Assembly: GCF_001586255.1 (NCBI RefSeq)
Contig: NZ_CP014544.1
Span: forward strand, 372,001-436,000
Length of the DNA stretch: 64,000 nt
DNA from: Zhongshania aliphaticivorans
Lineage (GTDB): Bacteria > Pseudomonadota > Gammaproteobacteria > Pseudomonadales > Spongiibacteraceae
Direction: 5' to 3'
Shown: positions 8,163 to 18,005 of the stretch, piece after piece
Position numbering within the stretch: the stretch's first letter is position 1
Layout of the letters: every line of letters starts with the position of its first letter
Translations under genes and position numbers: made by a program
Notes under the pieces: model-generated
What the model was told of the DNA's origin: nothing
Databases searched by the model: none
Seen by the model: the letters and a program-made list of their open reading frames with translations, nothing else

Positions 8163-9971
8163 ATGATTGATACGCTGCGCAATATCGCCATTATCGCCCA
8201 CGTTGACCACGGTAAAACCACGCTAGTGGATAAACTGTTGAGTCAATCGGGAACCCTTGATCGCCGTAACCAAGATTCCGAGCGGATCATGGACTCCAAC
8301 GACCAGGAGAAAGAGCGCGGTATTACCATTCTTGCTAAAAACACCGCTATTGAGTGGAACGGCTACCGTATTAACATCGTAGATACCCCTGGACACGCCG
8401 ACTTTGGTGGTGAGGTTGAGCGCGTATTATCTATGGTAGACAGCGTATTGCTGCTGGTTGACGCGGTTGATGGCCCCATGCCTCAGACCCGCTTTGTAAC
8501 CCAAAAAGCGTTTGAGCAAGGCTTAAACCCGATTGTGGTTGTTAACAAAGTTGACCGTCCAGGCGCGCGTCCAGACTGGGTTGTCGATCAGGTTTTTGAT
8601 CTGTTTGACCGTCTTGGCGCTACCGACGAACAGTTAGACTTCCCCATTATGTTTGCTTCGGCAATTAATGGTGTTGCCGGCTTAGATTTTAATGATCTGG
8701 CCGAAGACATGACCCCCTTGTTCCAAATGATCGTCGACAAAGTACCAACCCCAGAGGTGGATGCTGATGGTCCGCTGCAGATGCAAATCTCAGCCCTCGA
8801 CTACAACAGCTATGTTGGCGTTATCGGTGTTGGTCGTATTACCCGCGGTACCATGAAAGCCAATGACCAGCTGGTTGTGGTTGGTGCTGACGGTAAGAGC
8901 CGCAAATGTAAATTGCTGACGGTGATGGGCTACTACGGTCTAGAGCGTGTTGAAGTACCTGAAGGCAAGGCCGGTGAGATTGTTTGTGTAACCGGTATTG
9001 AAGGCCTGAATATTTCTGACACCTTGTGTGCACCGGGCCACCCAGAAGCCCTGCCGCCATTGAGCGTAGACGAGCCAACCGTAAGCATGACCTTCCAGGT
9101 CAACGATTCACCGTTTGCGGGTAAAGAAGGTAAGTTCGTTACCTCGCGCAATATTCGTGACCGCTTAGATCAAGAGCTGATTCACAACGTGGCGCTGCGT
9201 GTTGAGCCAGGCGAAACGCCTGATAAATTCAAAGTGTCGGGCCGTGGTGAGCTTCACCTGTCGGTACTGATCGAAACCATGCGTCGCGAAGGTTTCGAAA
9301 TGGGTGTTTCTCGCCCTGAAGTTGTAACGAAAATGGTTGATGGCGTAGTTCAAGAACCTTTTGAACACGTGGTAATCGATGTTGAAGAGCAGCACCAGGG
9401 CTCAGTCATGGAAGAACTCGGTCTGCGTAAAGCCGAGATGAGCAACATGGAGCCGGACGGCAAAGGTCGCGTTAAACTCGAGTTTATCGCGCCTGCCCGT
9501 GGCTTGATCGGTTTCCGTGGCCAATTCCTGACGATGACGTCTGGTAGCGGCATCATGACTACCGTTTTCGATCATTACGGCGAAGTGAAGGGCGGCGAAT
9601 TAGCTGGTCGTCAGAACGGTGTAATGGTATCGATGGTTGGTGGTAAAACCCTGAGCTACGGTTTGTTTAACCTTCAGGATCGCGGTCGTTTGTTTATGGG
9701 CCACGCGGCTGAAGTATATGAAGGTCAGATCATTGGTCTGCACAACCGTGCCAACGACTTGGTGGTTAACCCGACTCGTGCCAAGCAGCTGACTAACGTT
9801 CGCGCCTCCGGTACTGACGAAGCGCTGACGCTGTCGCCGCACATCAAGCACACTTTGGAGCAAGCTTTAGAATTCATCGAAGACGATGAATTGGTTGAAG
9901 TAACGCCGAAAAGCATCCGCTTGCGTAAAAAGCTACTGAAAGAGAACGAGCGTAAACGCGCTCCTAAGTAA
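8163..9971 (+). CDS. typA: Ribosome-associated translational GTPase TypA/BipA
   Basis: 602 residues, the usual length. G1 is AHVDHGKTT near 13-21, the switch region RGITI is near 58, G3 DTPGHAD near 75, and G4 NKVD near 128. EF-G-like domains III and V and the BipA-specific C-terminal domain follow. It binds ribosomes and helps 50S assembly and stress or cold adaptation. The ORF is open 90 bases upstream, but the ATG at 8163 starts with the conserved [15 protein letters not shown], so I use it. The gene appears monocistronic. Confidence 0.97.
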   Translation: MIDTLRNIAIIAHVDHGKTTLVDKLLSQSGTLDRRNQDSERIMDSNDQEKERGITILAKNTAIEWNGYRINIVDTPGHADFGGEVERVLSMVDSVLLLVDAVDGPMPQTRFVTQKAFEQGLNPIVVVNKVDRPGARPDWVVDQVFDLFDRLGATDEQLDFPIMFASAINGVAGLDFNDLAEDMTPLFQMIVDKVPTPEVDADGPLQMQISALDYNSYVGVIGVGRITRGTMKANDQLVVVGADGKSRKCKLLTVMGYYGLERVEVPEGKAGEIVCVTGIEGLNISDTLCAPGHPEALPPLSVDEPTVSMTFQVNDSPFAGKEGKFVTSRNIRDRLDQELIHNVALRVEPGETPDKFKVSGRGELHLSVLIETMRREGFEMGVSRPEVVTKMVDGVVQEPFEHVVIDVEEQHQGSVMEELGLRKAEMSNMEPDGKGRVKLEFIAPARGLIGFRGQFLTMTSGSGIMTTVFDHYGEVKGGELAGRQNGVMVSMVGGKTLSYGLFNLQDRGRLFMGHAAEVYEGQIIGLHNRANDLVVNPTRAKQLTNVRASGTDEALTLSPHIKHTLEQALEFIEDDELVEVTPKSIRLRKKLLKENERKRAPK

Positions 9972-9988
9972 GTCGCTAAGCTAGTCCT

Positions 9989-10016
9989 CTGGCGGCCGAC
10001 TCAAGGCCGCCAGTTT
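9989..10016 (+). terminator. Hairpin after typA, possible terminator
   Basis: CTGGCGGCC (9989-9997) pairs perfectly with GGCCGCCAG (10005-10013) around a seven-base loop, followed by only TTT. It is a strong GC stem 18 bases after the typA stop, but the U-tract is poor. Confidence 0.6.
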
Positions 10017-10086
10017 CCCCTCAAGCGTTAAGTCGCTGTCTGCGCTACACTAATCCAGTGCACTAATTGGATATGGTTGTGACGCT

Positions 10087-11058
10087 ATGCTCGCATTATT
10101 CCCAGATATAAAGCCCTATAAAACTCATCGTTTGCCGGTGCAGGACCCTCATATCCTGTATATAGAAGAGTCTGGTAACCCCGACGGTATTCCAGTGATT
10201 TTCGTTCACGGCGGCCCCGGCGCTGGCTGTAGTCCCAAGGCGCGGAGTTTTTTTGACCCCGAGCGCTACCGCATTATTCTGTTTGACCAGCGCGGCTGTG
10301 GCCATTCTGAGCCTCACGCTTGCTTGCAAGACAATACCACTCAGGCCTTGATTGCCGATATGGAGCGCATTCGCGAATTCCTGGCGGTTGATAAGTGGGT
10401 GGTATTTGGTGGCTCTTGGGGCTCAACCCTCGGTTTGGTCTATGCGCAGATGTATCCGGCGAGGGTGGCGGCGATGATCTTGCGGGGCATTTTTCTGTGT
10501 CGGCCAAAGGAATTGGCGTGGTTTTACAACGAGGGTGGTGCCAGTCGCGTTTTCCCCGATTACTGGCGAGATTTTAGCGAGGCGTTAGTGCGTCGCGACG
10601 GTGAAAATTGGATTGCAGCCTATCACCGTGTGCTCCATGGCGAGAATGAGTTGGCGCGGATGGCCGCCGCCAAGGCGTGGTCACTGTGGGAGGCGCGCTG
10701 CTCGACCTTGCGGCCAAATCACGATGTCGAAGATCATTTGATGAATTCCCACACCGCGGTGTCGATGTCCCACATAGAAACCCATTATTTTGTTAATCAG
10801 GGGTTTTTAAGCGGCAATCAAATTTTGGCCGCCATGCCGGTGATAGCCGCGATTCCCGGCATCATCGTGCAGGGTCGCTATGACATGATATGCCCTCTCG
10901 AAAGCGCTGTTGAGTTGCATGAACTTTGGCCTAGCGCTGAGTTACATATTGTTCGCGATGCGGGGCATTCGGCCTTTGAACCCAGTATCGCGGATGCGTT
11001 GGTGAAGGCTAGTAATGATGTTGCCCACCTGCTTAGCGGCGGTGAGTTGAGCTATTAG
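10087..11058 (+). CDS. pip: Proline iminopeptidase
   Basis: Alpha/beta-hydrolase serine peptidase (S33) that releases N-terminal proline from peptides in the cytoplasm. 323 residues. The oxyanion motif HGGPGAG is at 41-47, DQRGCG at 67-72, and the nucleophile S110 lies in GGSWGSTL. Acid and base are likely the Asp in GRYDMICP and the His in DAGHSAFEP near the C-terminus. Length and motifs fit the bacterial Pip family closely. It stands alone on the plus strand between typA and dtd. Confidence 0.93.
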   Translation: MLALFPDIKPYKTHRLPVQDPHILYIEESGNPDGIPVIFVHGGPGAGCSPKARSFFDPERYRIILFDQRGCGHSEPHACLQDNTTQALIADMERIREFLAVDKWVVFGGSWGSTLGLVYAQMYPARVAAMILRGIFLCRPKELAWFYNEGGASRVFPDYWRDFSEALVRRDGENWIAAYHRVLHGENELARMAAAKAWSLWEARCSTLRPNHDVEDHLMNSHTAVSMSHIETHYFVNQGFLSGNQILAAMPVIAAIPGIIVQGRYDMICPLESAVELHELWPSAELHIVRDAGHSAFEPSIADALVKASNDVAHLLSGGELSY

Positions 11059-11254
11059 GCTGAATGCGTGACGGGGGAGGCAGGGCCAAGGTTCTCGTTC
11101 GCCATGATGACAGAGCCCGCGTGCCGTACTAGCTTGGCTTTTGCGTTTACCGTCTCCCTTCAAGCCTCTCCCCGTTCCCGCGCTGCCCGTAAATGCCAAT
11201 ACGAGTCTCTAAGTAATACCTATATAATTACGGAAAAATTACGTATGGATCACA

Positions 11255-11692
11255 ATGAAAGCATTATTGCAGCGGGTTAAATTTGCTCGCGTAGAAGTCG
11301 ACGGTGAGTGTGTTGGCGAGATCAATCAGGGGCTCTTGGTTTTTTTGGGGCTAGAAAAACATGATGATGAAGCCGCTGTCACTAAAATGATGACACGCTT
11401 GCTTAATTATCGGGTGTTTAGTGACAGTAACGGCAAAATGAATCAATCGGTTGTGGATGTTGGGGGGGGGGTGTTACTCGTTTCGCAATTCACCCTCGCG
11501 GCTGAAACAAAAAAGGGTTTGCGGCCTGGTTTTTCTACGGCGGCGGCGCCGAAAATCGCAGAAGTGTTATATGAACACGCCTTGGCAGAACTTAATCAAT
11601 TATATGGTAAAGTAGCTAACGGAAAATTTGGCGCTGATATGCAAATCAGTTTGTTAAATGATGGGCCAGTGACCTTTTTGCTCGAAATATAG
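11255..11692 (+). CDS. dtd: D-aminoacyl-tRNA deacylase
   Basis: Removes D-amino acids (and glycine mischarged on tRNA-Ala) from tRNA. 145 residues, the exact family size. The two active-site signatures are present: SQFTLAAETKKG near 77-88 and NDGPVTFLLE at the C-terminus. A G10 tract at 11462-11471 encodes a Gly-Gly-Gly-Val stretch and keeps the frame open. Such a run is a possible slippage hotspot. Confidence 0.95.
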   Translation: MKALLQRVKFARVEVDGECVGEINQGLLVFLGLEKHDDEAAVTKMMTRLLNYRVFSDSNGKMNQSVVDVGGGVLLVSQFTLAAETKKGLRPGFSTAAAPKIAEVLYEHALAELNQLYGKVANGKFGADMQISLLNDGPVTFLLEI

Positions 11693-11716
11693 ATTGAATA
11701 TTAAAGAGGCGTATGC

Positions 11717-12355
11717 GTGAAAAAGAAAGTTGGCAGCCTTCCTGTAGTGAATGCAGGCAAACCGCGAGCAAAGCGGATGTCGCCGGAAGCCCGTCATGAG
11801 CAAATTCTAAATGCAGGTATTTCCGCATTCGCAGAGCGTGGCTTGGCAAATGCGACGCACGCTGACATTGCCGAACGTATTGGCGTTTCTATTCCAACAA
11901 TTTTTCATTATTTCCCTAGTATTGAAAATCTCCAGCAAGCAGTGTTGCAGGCTATTCATCGCTACTTTGTCGACGAGATGATCACCGCGCGCCTTAAGAC
12001 CGAGGGGCCCGCCTACGAGCGAGTTGAAAATTTGCTACTGACCTTCCAAGAGCAAATTGATCGAAATAGCGAATATGTTACCATTTGGTTGGAGTGGTCT
12101 GGCTTCACTCGTGGCCTGATCTGGCAGCTGTACTTAGAATTTTATAAAGAAGCGGTTGCGGGTTTACGCAAAATGCTTTTGCAGGGCAGAGTCGATAACT
12201 CGGTATCTTCAACAATCAATGCTAGTGACGCGGCGCGGGTTATTATGGGGATGGCTCACACCATTGCACATATGCGCTTTGCGGGGAGCTCCAAGCGAAC
12301 AGTGGAGAATACCGTGCACTCTCTGGTAATGAGCTATTTGGCACCGGATCGCTAG
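11717..12355 (+). CDS. TetR-family transcriptional regulator (paralogue 1)
   Basis: 212 residues starting at GTG after a GAGG ribosome site. A TetR_N helix-turn-helix occupies about residues 28-75 (ADIAERIGVSIPTIFHYFPS). The C-terminal ligand-binding half carries ITIWLEWSG-like and LYLEFYKEAV segments that are shared with the next gene. A basic N-terminal tail (KKK, KPRAKR) precedes the HTH. It lies 24 bases after dtd and is followed by a closely similar TetR gene. I infer that one or both recognise the palindrome repeated across the window, but the sequence cannot prove this. Confidence 0.9.
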   Translation: MKKKVGSLPVVNAGKPRAKRMSPEARHEQILNAGISAFAERGLANATHADIAERIGVSIPTIFHYFPSIENLQQAVLQAIHRYFVDEMITARLKTEGPAYERVENLLLTFQEQIDRNSEYVTIWLEWSGFTRGLIWQLYLEFYKEAVAGLRKMLLQGRVDNSVSSTINASDAARVIMGMAHTIAHMRFAGSSKRTVENTVHSLVMSYLAPDR

Positions 12356-12400
12356 GGCCTGTTTAAGCTCGAGTGCTTGTTAGTAGATGCTATGTTGGGA

Positions 12401-12418
12401 ATTGAGTAAATAGTTAAT
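12401..12418. promoter_or_regulatory. Candidate regulon operator upstream of tetR paralogue 2
   Basis: ATTGAGTAAATAGTTAAT fits the 7-4-7 palindrome ATTGAYYnnnnRRTCAAT with three deviations. It sits 43 bases before the ATG of the second TetR gene, as expected for autoregulation. It is one of the weaker copies. Confidence 0.45.
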
Positions 12419-12460
12419 AAGAATGCTAAAATCCTTTTTTAAGAGTTATTGGTAGATAAA

Positions 12461-13108
12461 ATGGCAAAGAAAAAATTGGGAGAATTGGATTTAGCAAATG
12501 GAAGCGACGTAAAAAGGGTTCGCGCGGTGAGGATGTCACCCGAGCGCCGTCGCGTACAGTTATTGGAATGCGCAATCCTGGTTTTTGCTGAAAAAGGTAT
12601 TCTTAATGCCACTCACGCGGATGTAGCCAAATTCGCAGCCGTTGCCAACCCAACTGTATTTCACTATTTCCCCACAATAGAAAAACTGCAAGAAGAAGTG
12701 ATTCGCGAAGTGCGGCGCTTTCTTCTCGATGGATTCGTATTGTCCCGCGCTCATCTTAACGCTTCTGCCTCGGAGCGCATTGAAGATATGTTGTCGTCAT
12801 TTGCGCAATCAATTTCATCCAACCCTGAATACATTACTATTTGGTTGGAGTGGAGTGGTTTAACGCGGGGCTTCCTCTGGGATATGTACCTTGAGTTTTA
12901 TCGCGATACGGTGAAGGCGCTTAGAAGTTTGATTTTGGAGGGCAGGAAAGATAATTCAATTTCTGAAAGAATTGATGCCAGTGACGGCGCCCGGGTTGTT
13001 TTGAGTATGGCTCACGCAATTGCACATATGCATTTTTCAGGCAGCTCTGCAAAGACTATGAAGAAGACTGTGCATTCTCTCGTTTCTATTTATATTGCGC
13101 CTGAGTAA
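12461..13108 (+). CDS. TetR-family transcriptional regulator (paralogue 2)
   Basis: 215 residues from the ATG at 12461; a TTG four codons upstream is an alternative start. The HTH is at about 30-75 (ATHADVAKFAAVANPTVFHYF). It shares with paralogue 1 the segments MSPE-R, NATHAD, IFHYFP/VFHYFP, the WLEWSG-TRG motif, LEFY, and the end (MAHAIAHMHFSGSS against MAHTIAHMRFAGSS), so the pair is a tandem duplication. A weak regulon palindrome lies just upstream. Confidence 0.9.
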   Translation: MAKKKLGELDLANGSDVKRVRAVRMSPERRRVQLLECAILVFAEKGILNATHADVAKFAAVANPTVFHYFPTIEKLQEEVIREVRRFLLDGFVLSRAHLNASASERIEDMLSSFAQSISSNPEYITIWLEWSGLTRGFLWDMYLEFYRDTVKALRSLILEGRKDNSISERIDASDGARVVLSMAHAIAHMHFSGSSAKTMKKTVHSLVSIYIAPE

Positions 13109-13399
13109 GTTCCACTGTTAGGTCACAATTCGCAATCTATTTTTCTTTAATTTTCCGCGACGGCTATCATCAGGTTGGTATTCGTATGCGGCATTTAATG
13201 CTTGCTGTTACGAATTTTTAGTGTATCGGTGCGCAAGCTGTCGCTGAGAGCTTGGTTAAATACGCTCATGTAGGTTCGCTGATTGCCAAGGTCTTTGTTG
13301 TAGTCTACGGGTTTTCTCGTCCGCGCGAGGCTTTTCAGTGTTGCTTTTGAATGGATCTGGCTAAGTGTTGATGGCTTGGTGATATGAATGATATTTGTG
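13109..13399. other. Intergenic region without recognised feature
   Basis: About 290 bases between the second TetR gene and the convergent secreted-protein gene. I see no ORF with a start site, RNA gene or repeat here. Confidence 0.6.
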
Positions 13400-13422
13400 C
13401 TGGCTCAGCATCGCTGAGCCAG
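13400..13422 (-). terminator. Perfect hairpin downstream of the secreted-protein gene
   Basis: CTGGCTCAGC (13400-13409) and GCTGAGCCAG (13413-13422) form a ten-base-pair stem with a three-base loop, 14 bases after the stop of the minus-strand gene. There is no T-tract, so it may be a terminator or an mRNA 3' stabiliser. Confidence 0.45.
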
Positions 13423-13436
13423 CCAGTTTGGCAAGC

Positions 13437-13928
13437 CTACAGAGGCTGATTAACTAATGGGATCGCAGGAATTAATGCGATATCAGGCATAATCAGTACG
13501 CCGCCCTGTGTGAAGAAGTCAGGTAGGTCAGCTGGGTTGTTAAGTAATACCTTCGTTACTGGGATTACATCATAAGCAACAGGAATAGCTAGTTTCTGAA
13601 CAGGGCGAATCAGCGATTCAGGGTTTCCGGAAACCGGTCCTGCTAACCCGCCAATCTGTCCGAAGCCTGCTATAGTTTTATCGATAGGCGGCTCAATTGC
13701 TAGCAGACTTGCGGGCAGCTCGCCCAGTGCAAACGGTAAAAATGTACCAAGTACAGGTAGGCTTTCAACAAGTGGAAGCGATTCGCCACCTAAATTGCCA
13801 AGTCCGCCAAGCATGTCTCCGCCAAGTAGCCCGCCAATAACAGGCAGTTCTTGAGCGCTAGCTATGCTGGCTGCGCCGCAAAGAAGTACAGATGCAGCAA
13901 ATCGTGTAAACGTCTTATTCTTTTTCAT
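13437..13928 (-). CDS. Secreted Gly/Leu/Pro-rich protein of unknown function
   Basis: 163 residues from the ATG at 13928, which has a GGAG site 8 bases upstream; the longer frame to 14012 would include the operator region. A clear signal peptide ends at SIASA (residue 25). The mature part is low in charge and rich in Gly, Leu, Pro and Ile (PVIGGLLGGDMLGGLGNLGG). It lacks cysteine and recognisable domains. A similar protein is encoded at 20927-21385. It may be a surface or lipid-contacting protein; no function can be assigned. A regulon operator lies upstream, 46 bases before the start. Confidence 0.75.
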   Translation of the reverse strand: MKKNKTFTRFAASVLLCGAASIASAQELPVIGGLLGGDMLGGLGNLGGESLPLVESLPVLGTFLPFALGELPASLLAIEPPIDKTIAGFGQIGGLAGPVSGNPESLIRPVQKLAIPVAYDVIPVTKVLLNNPADLPDFFTQGGVLIMPDIALIPAIPLVNQPL

Positions 13929-13973
13929 TACAAGCACTCCAAAAAAATCAATACTCCCGTAGTGTGCACCTAT

Positions 13974-13991
13974 AATGACCTGTAAGTCAAT
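13974..13991. promoter_or_regulatory. Regulon operator upstream of the secreted-protein gene
   Basis: AATGACCTGTAAGTCAAT, a 7-4-7 palindrome with one deviation in the left half. On the minus strand it reads TTGACT followed ten bases later by TATAGG, so a bound repressor would cover the promoter. Confidence 0.6.
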
Positions 13992-14232
13992 AATGAATTT
14001 GGTGTGGAGCAATAGGCGAGCGCTAATTGTGACGCAGATTGCATTTTATTTGTAAAATCGCTACTGCGATGAGACTCAATAGTCATTGCTCGTTCGCAGC
14101 TACTCTTTGTTAAGCTTTGGGTAATGCTTTGTAAGTGATTGATATTAAAATATAAAATATGTTTTTCTGTTGTATGGTTTTGTGTGTTTCTGCTTGTAAA
14201 AGATGTTGTTTTTCTATTTGACATGCACTGAT

Positions 14233-14250
14233 ATTGACCGTAGCATCAAT
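14233..14250. promoter_or_regulatory. Regulon operator upstream of the TonB receptor
   Basis: ATTGACCGTAGCATCAAT, with both outer ATTGA/TCAAT arms exact. It lies 119 bases before the receptor ATG. The divergent region 13929-14368 otherwise holds AT-rich sequence with no gene. Confidence 0.6.
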
Positions 14251-14368
14251 AGGTGCTACTTTTTAAATGCGAGTCACAATAAGTTAGAAGCAATGCTTGA
14301 AGATTTTGTGTGTGCAAAATTCTTATGTATACAAAATATAACAATGTAAGGTTGAGGGATTTTAAACA

Positions 14369-16670
14369 ATGAAAAAAAGTCATCTGCTAACGTCATTTTC
14401 GACGTTACTCATCATGTTGGGGGGGGGCTGCATATGCGCAAGACGATGCCAGTCCCACTATTGAAAGGAAAAAAAATAATCGCCAGCTAGAAGAGGTTGT
14501 CGTTACGGCGCGTAAGCAAACAGAGAATATTCAAGATATTTCAGCTAGCTTGACTTCGCATACTGGCGCCGCCCTTGATGCAATGGGTGTTGCAGACATA
14601 AAAGATCTGATGAATGTAACGCCAGCCTTAACTGTAACCGAAATGGCTGCATATAGTTTGATATTTATTCGGGGCGTCGGCTCTGATTCATTTCAAGGGC
14701 CAATTGACTCGAGTGTTGCAACCTATATTGATGGCTTATACATAACGCTGACATCTAACCAGGCGCAATCCTTGGGTAATGTGCAGTCAGTTACTGTGTT
14801 AAAAGGGCCGCAAGGTACGCTGTATGGCCGTAACGCAGTTGGCGGTGCCATTGTTGTGGAAACAAAAAAGCCAAGTTTTGAAGATGTTCAGGCGAATGTT
14901 ACTGTTGAGGGGGGGAATTATAATTTATTGAAAGGTAAGGTGCACTTATCCGGACCAGTTGGCGATAATCTTGCCTTGGGAGTTTCTGGTTTATATACCA
15001 ATCGCGAAACGTATATGATTTATACGCCGGACCCAAGCCAAAAGCACTTAGATTATGACGATCGTGGCGTAAAAGTTGAGGCGCGCTGGGCGCCCACCGA
15101 TTGGCTGGAAATTAATGCTAGCCATTACAATATTCGTCACAGCTCTGGTGATTCTGCACCCCTGACCAACGCGGAGCCTTCTCCGTTGTTCTCGTCAGTA
15201 TTGACCGCTAATCCGGAGCCATGGGAAACAGGTGTAGGAACTGAAGTTTACACCGAGATGGAGTCGCAGGCGTCAAAATTAGAATTTGATATTTCAAATC
15301 AATACTTCAATACCAAGGCAATTTTCGGTCACTCTGAAGCAACCAGTGGTGTTTACTGGGACTACGATATGGCATACGAGAAGCTGCTTATCATCGAGGC
15401 TATTCCAAATACCGCTGAAACCGACTCAATTGATATCGTGTTCACTAGCTCGGATTGGGGGCCATCTTGGTTGAGCTGGATTGGTGGTATTTATGTTGAA
15501 GATACCTACAAAGATCAAACCACGCCAATATATGTAGACGGGCTTACGCTTGGTCAGCAGCTGGCTGGACTTAACCCTAATTTACTTAACAATCTTGTTA
15601 AGTCGCTAGGTTTGAGCGCGCTGGGTATTAACGGTTTGCCAGCTAATCCAATTCACCTGCTTTTATACGGCGGTGTAGAAACCGATGCTAAGGCGGCGTT
15701 TGCTGAATTTGACATAGATATTACCGATTATCTGTCAGTAAAATTTGGTGGTCGCTATTCTGATGAGACCCGCGTTATTCCCATCTCTACGGTAGATGCT
15801 CGGGTGCAGAATTTGCCAATATTAGGAACAACTGACTGGGTGAGGGCTTTTGACTACGATGAAGACAGTGCGACGTGGACGGATTTTACGCCGAGCTTCG
15901 GTATAGATTTCGATTTATCTGAAGATGCTATGGTTTATTACAGCTATTCGACCGCATTTAAGAGTGGTAACTTTAATGGTCTCAATATTAATGCTCCTCC
16001 ATCGAGAATCGAGCCTGAAGAAGCTGAGTCTCATGAGATTGGTATTAAATCTGATTGGCTAGACGGAAGTCTTCGCATCAACGCGGCAGCGTTTACAACT
16101 ACCGTCGTCAACGGACACGCGCAAATATTGTCCTTAACCAGTGGTGGTGTAACTCGTCTTGAAAATGCCGCCGAATATACGATTGATGGTGCTGAGCTTG
16201 AATTGACCTACAACACGCCCATTGATGGCTTAGTAGTTAATTTCTCAGGAACGTGGCTGGATGGCGCCTACGACGAGTACGAGTGTACTAACTTCGATCC
16301 CGAAACCGGTTTAGAAGGCACTTACGATTGCTCCGGTAACACGACTATTCGTACCGCTGATTTTGCGGGTGTTGTAGATGTTAGTTATCGCTTTGATATA
16401 GGGCGTTTTGAAAACGAGCTGGGTCTGGGTGCTTACTACAACTCTGGGTTCTGGTTCGATCCCACCAATAATGTGCCAGAAGAAGAATACACAAAAGTTA
16501 ATGCAAGATTTAGTATTAGAGATTCAAAGACTAGTATGAAGCTTTACGGTTGGGGGTCGAATCTTACTAATGAGGTCAGTCATATGCAGCGTTTTCGTCA
16601 GGACTTTGGTGTGGGTGAGTCTTACGCCAGGCCGCGGATGTACGGTGTAGGTCTCGAATGGGAATATTAA
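14369..16670 (+). CDS. TonB-dependent outer-membrane receptor, frameshifted in the signal peptide
   Basis: Predicted uptake receptor for a large or hydrophobic substrate, about 766 residues when restored. The ATG at 14369 (GAGGG site upstream) begins a signal peptide. A G9 tract at 14419-14427 then puts translation out of frame and a stop follows near residue 32. With eight G the frame continues through AAYAQDD and the TonB box (LEEVVVTARK) into the plug and the 22-strand barrel, which is open from 14428 to 16670. The plug has the usual GPQGTLYGRNAVGGAI. An unusual hydrophobic insert is near GLTLGQQLAGLNPNL. It may be phase-variable, a recent pseudogene, or a sequencing error. An initiation at 14550 would lack any export signal. 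Confidence 0.85.
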
Positions 16671-16704
16671 TTTGCTGAGAAATATTGGTTTCTGATGCAA
16701 CTTT

Positions 16705-16730
16705 GCCCGCGTAATTGCGGGCTTTTTTTT
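16705..16730 (+). terminator. Rho-independent terminator of the TonB receptor gene
   Basis: GCCCGC (16705-16710) and GCGGGC (16717-16722) with a six-base loop, followed by eight T. It is 34 bases after the stop. Confidence 0.9.
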
Positions 16731-17063
16731 GGGGTAATTCTTGGTCTTAAAGTGATTGGCGGGCCGCTAGTCAATTAATTTCTGGCTGGATGGGGTAAGC
16801 ATTTTAAGTGTGCCATCAATTAGTTGTGTGATCTGATGGGATTATGGATATGCCTGGGGCTGCTAATTCAGAGGCTTTACTGTAGCGCTAGAATAACTTG
16901 ATTGATGGCGTTGCGTTGTCGCGCGGCGCTAAAGTAGCTGCCGGTTGGCTATGCGTGATAATGGATCGATTAGGTAGCGCGGTGACCGGATTATGCTAGT
17001 GATCAAAGGTGGCGGCGCTGGGGATTTCGGACGATCTTGCTCACAAGCGATAGCTACCCCTTT
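16731..17063. other. Intergenic region without recognised gene
   Basis: About 330 bases between the receptor terminator and the operator of the hydrolase gene. No supported ORF, RNA or repeat is visible. Confidence 0.6.
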
Positions 17064-17081
17064 ATTGACTCCAAGATCAAT
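17064..17081. promoter_or_regulatory. Regulon operator upstream of the PF10118 hydrolase
   Basis: ATTGACTCCAAGATCAAT, overlapping a TATAAT at 17081-17086. It lies 57 bases before the ATG of the hydrolase gene, so it covers the promoter. Confidence 0.65.
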
Positions 17082-17138
17082 ATAATGTATATTATCAACA
17101 CTAGCCGCCACGACGATATAAAATTAGTAGGTGCCCAT

Positions 17139-18005
17139 ATGAATATTAAACCCGAAGCGCGCAAAATTGAGGTTGATTTTTCCGACGCTAGAATCGACTG
17201 GATTCCAAACGATCCGGAGCTAGCGCAATTTTGGAATGCGGTGAGCATTGGCCTCCCGCTGCTAGAAGGCTATCTGATTCGTGCTCTGGCGAAAGCCAAA
17301 AAAATGCTTCCTGAAAATAGTGAGGCGCTATTTGCTGATTGCGAATTATTTTGTCAACAAGAAGCTAATCACTCAAAAACCCATATGAAGTATAACGATA
17401 TGGTGCGGGCGACCGGCTTTTATCCAGAGATGGATAAGTATACGGACCGTCTAAAGGCTGATTATGAGCGCTTTGATAAGAACTATGGTCTGCGTCACGC
17501 TATGTTATACGCAGAGGGCTTTGAAACAGCGGGCCCAATTTTTGCTGCTTACTTTTTAGTGCAGGCCAATAAGCGACTCAAAGATCAAAATGTCGATCTC
17601 ATTACATTGTCGCTATGGCGCTGGCATTTATCAGAGGAATTCGAGCACCGTAGCTGCGCGTTTAATGTAGTAGAGGCGCTCTACGGTACTTACTGGGGGC
17701 GTCTCGGTGGCATTATTAAGGCCACTTCACATTTGATTGGCTTTGCAGTTCCGCTAAGTGAATATATGTTGAAGAAAGACATTGAGGCTGGACGGGTTGA
17801 TGCTGGCTTTAAAGGCTTTATTCGTAAGTTTAAGTCATATTCAGGTATGTTTTTCTTTATTACGCCACGCCTGCTGCGCGCCTTTAGTCCATGGTATAAC
17901 CCTAAGAATTTGAAAGAGCCAAAAGGGTGTGAAGCCGTTCTAAAAGTCGCCTCAGAGACGTTAAACTTAAATGAGATGGCAGTGCGGGCACGTCAAACGG
18001 TTTAA
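17139..18005 (+). CDS. Metal-dependent hydrolase, PF10118 family
   Basis: 288 residues from the ATG at 17139, which has AGGTG six bases upstream; the longer frame would read through the operator. It resembles the predicted metal-dependent hydrolases of PF10118 (COG3687). These helical proteins carry ferritin-like His/Glu clusters: here FCQQEANHSKTH near 72-83, YAEGFETAGP near 127-136, and HLSEEFEHRSCAFNVVEA near 165-182. The E-x-x-H pattern could hold a di-metal centre. Family members often sit with steroid, aromatic or lipid catabolism genes. The reaction is not known to me. Confidence 0.82.
   Translation: MNIKPEARKIEVDFSDARIDWIPNDPELAQFWNAVSIGLPLLEGYLIRALAKAKKMLPENSEALFADCELFCQQEANHSKTHMKYNDMVRATGFYPEMDKYTDRLKADYERFDKNYGLRHAMLYAEGFETAGPIFAAYFLVQANKRLKDQNVDLITLSLWRWHLSEEFEHRSCAFNVVEALYGTYWGRLGGIIKATSHLIGFAVPLSEYMLKKDIEAGRVDAGFKGFIRKFKSYSGMFFFITPRLLRAFSPWYNPKNLKEPKGCEAVLKVASETLNLNEMAVRARQTV

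Noticed and set aside
7962-8210. An 83-residue N-terminal extension of the sodium symporter
   Set aside because: It would overlap the typA promoter and start, and family homology begins exactly at the ATG at 7961.
14550-16670. Start of the TonB receptor at 14550
   Set aside because: That start lies inside the mature protein, after the TonB box, and would lack any export signal. The frameshifted upstream ATG fits better.
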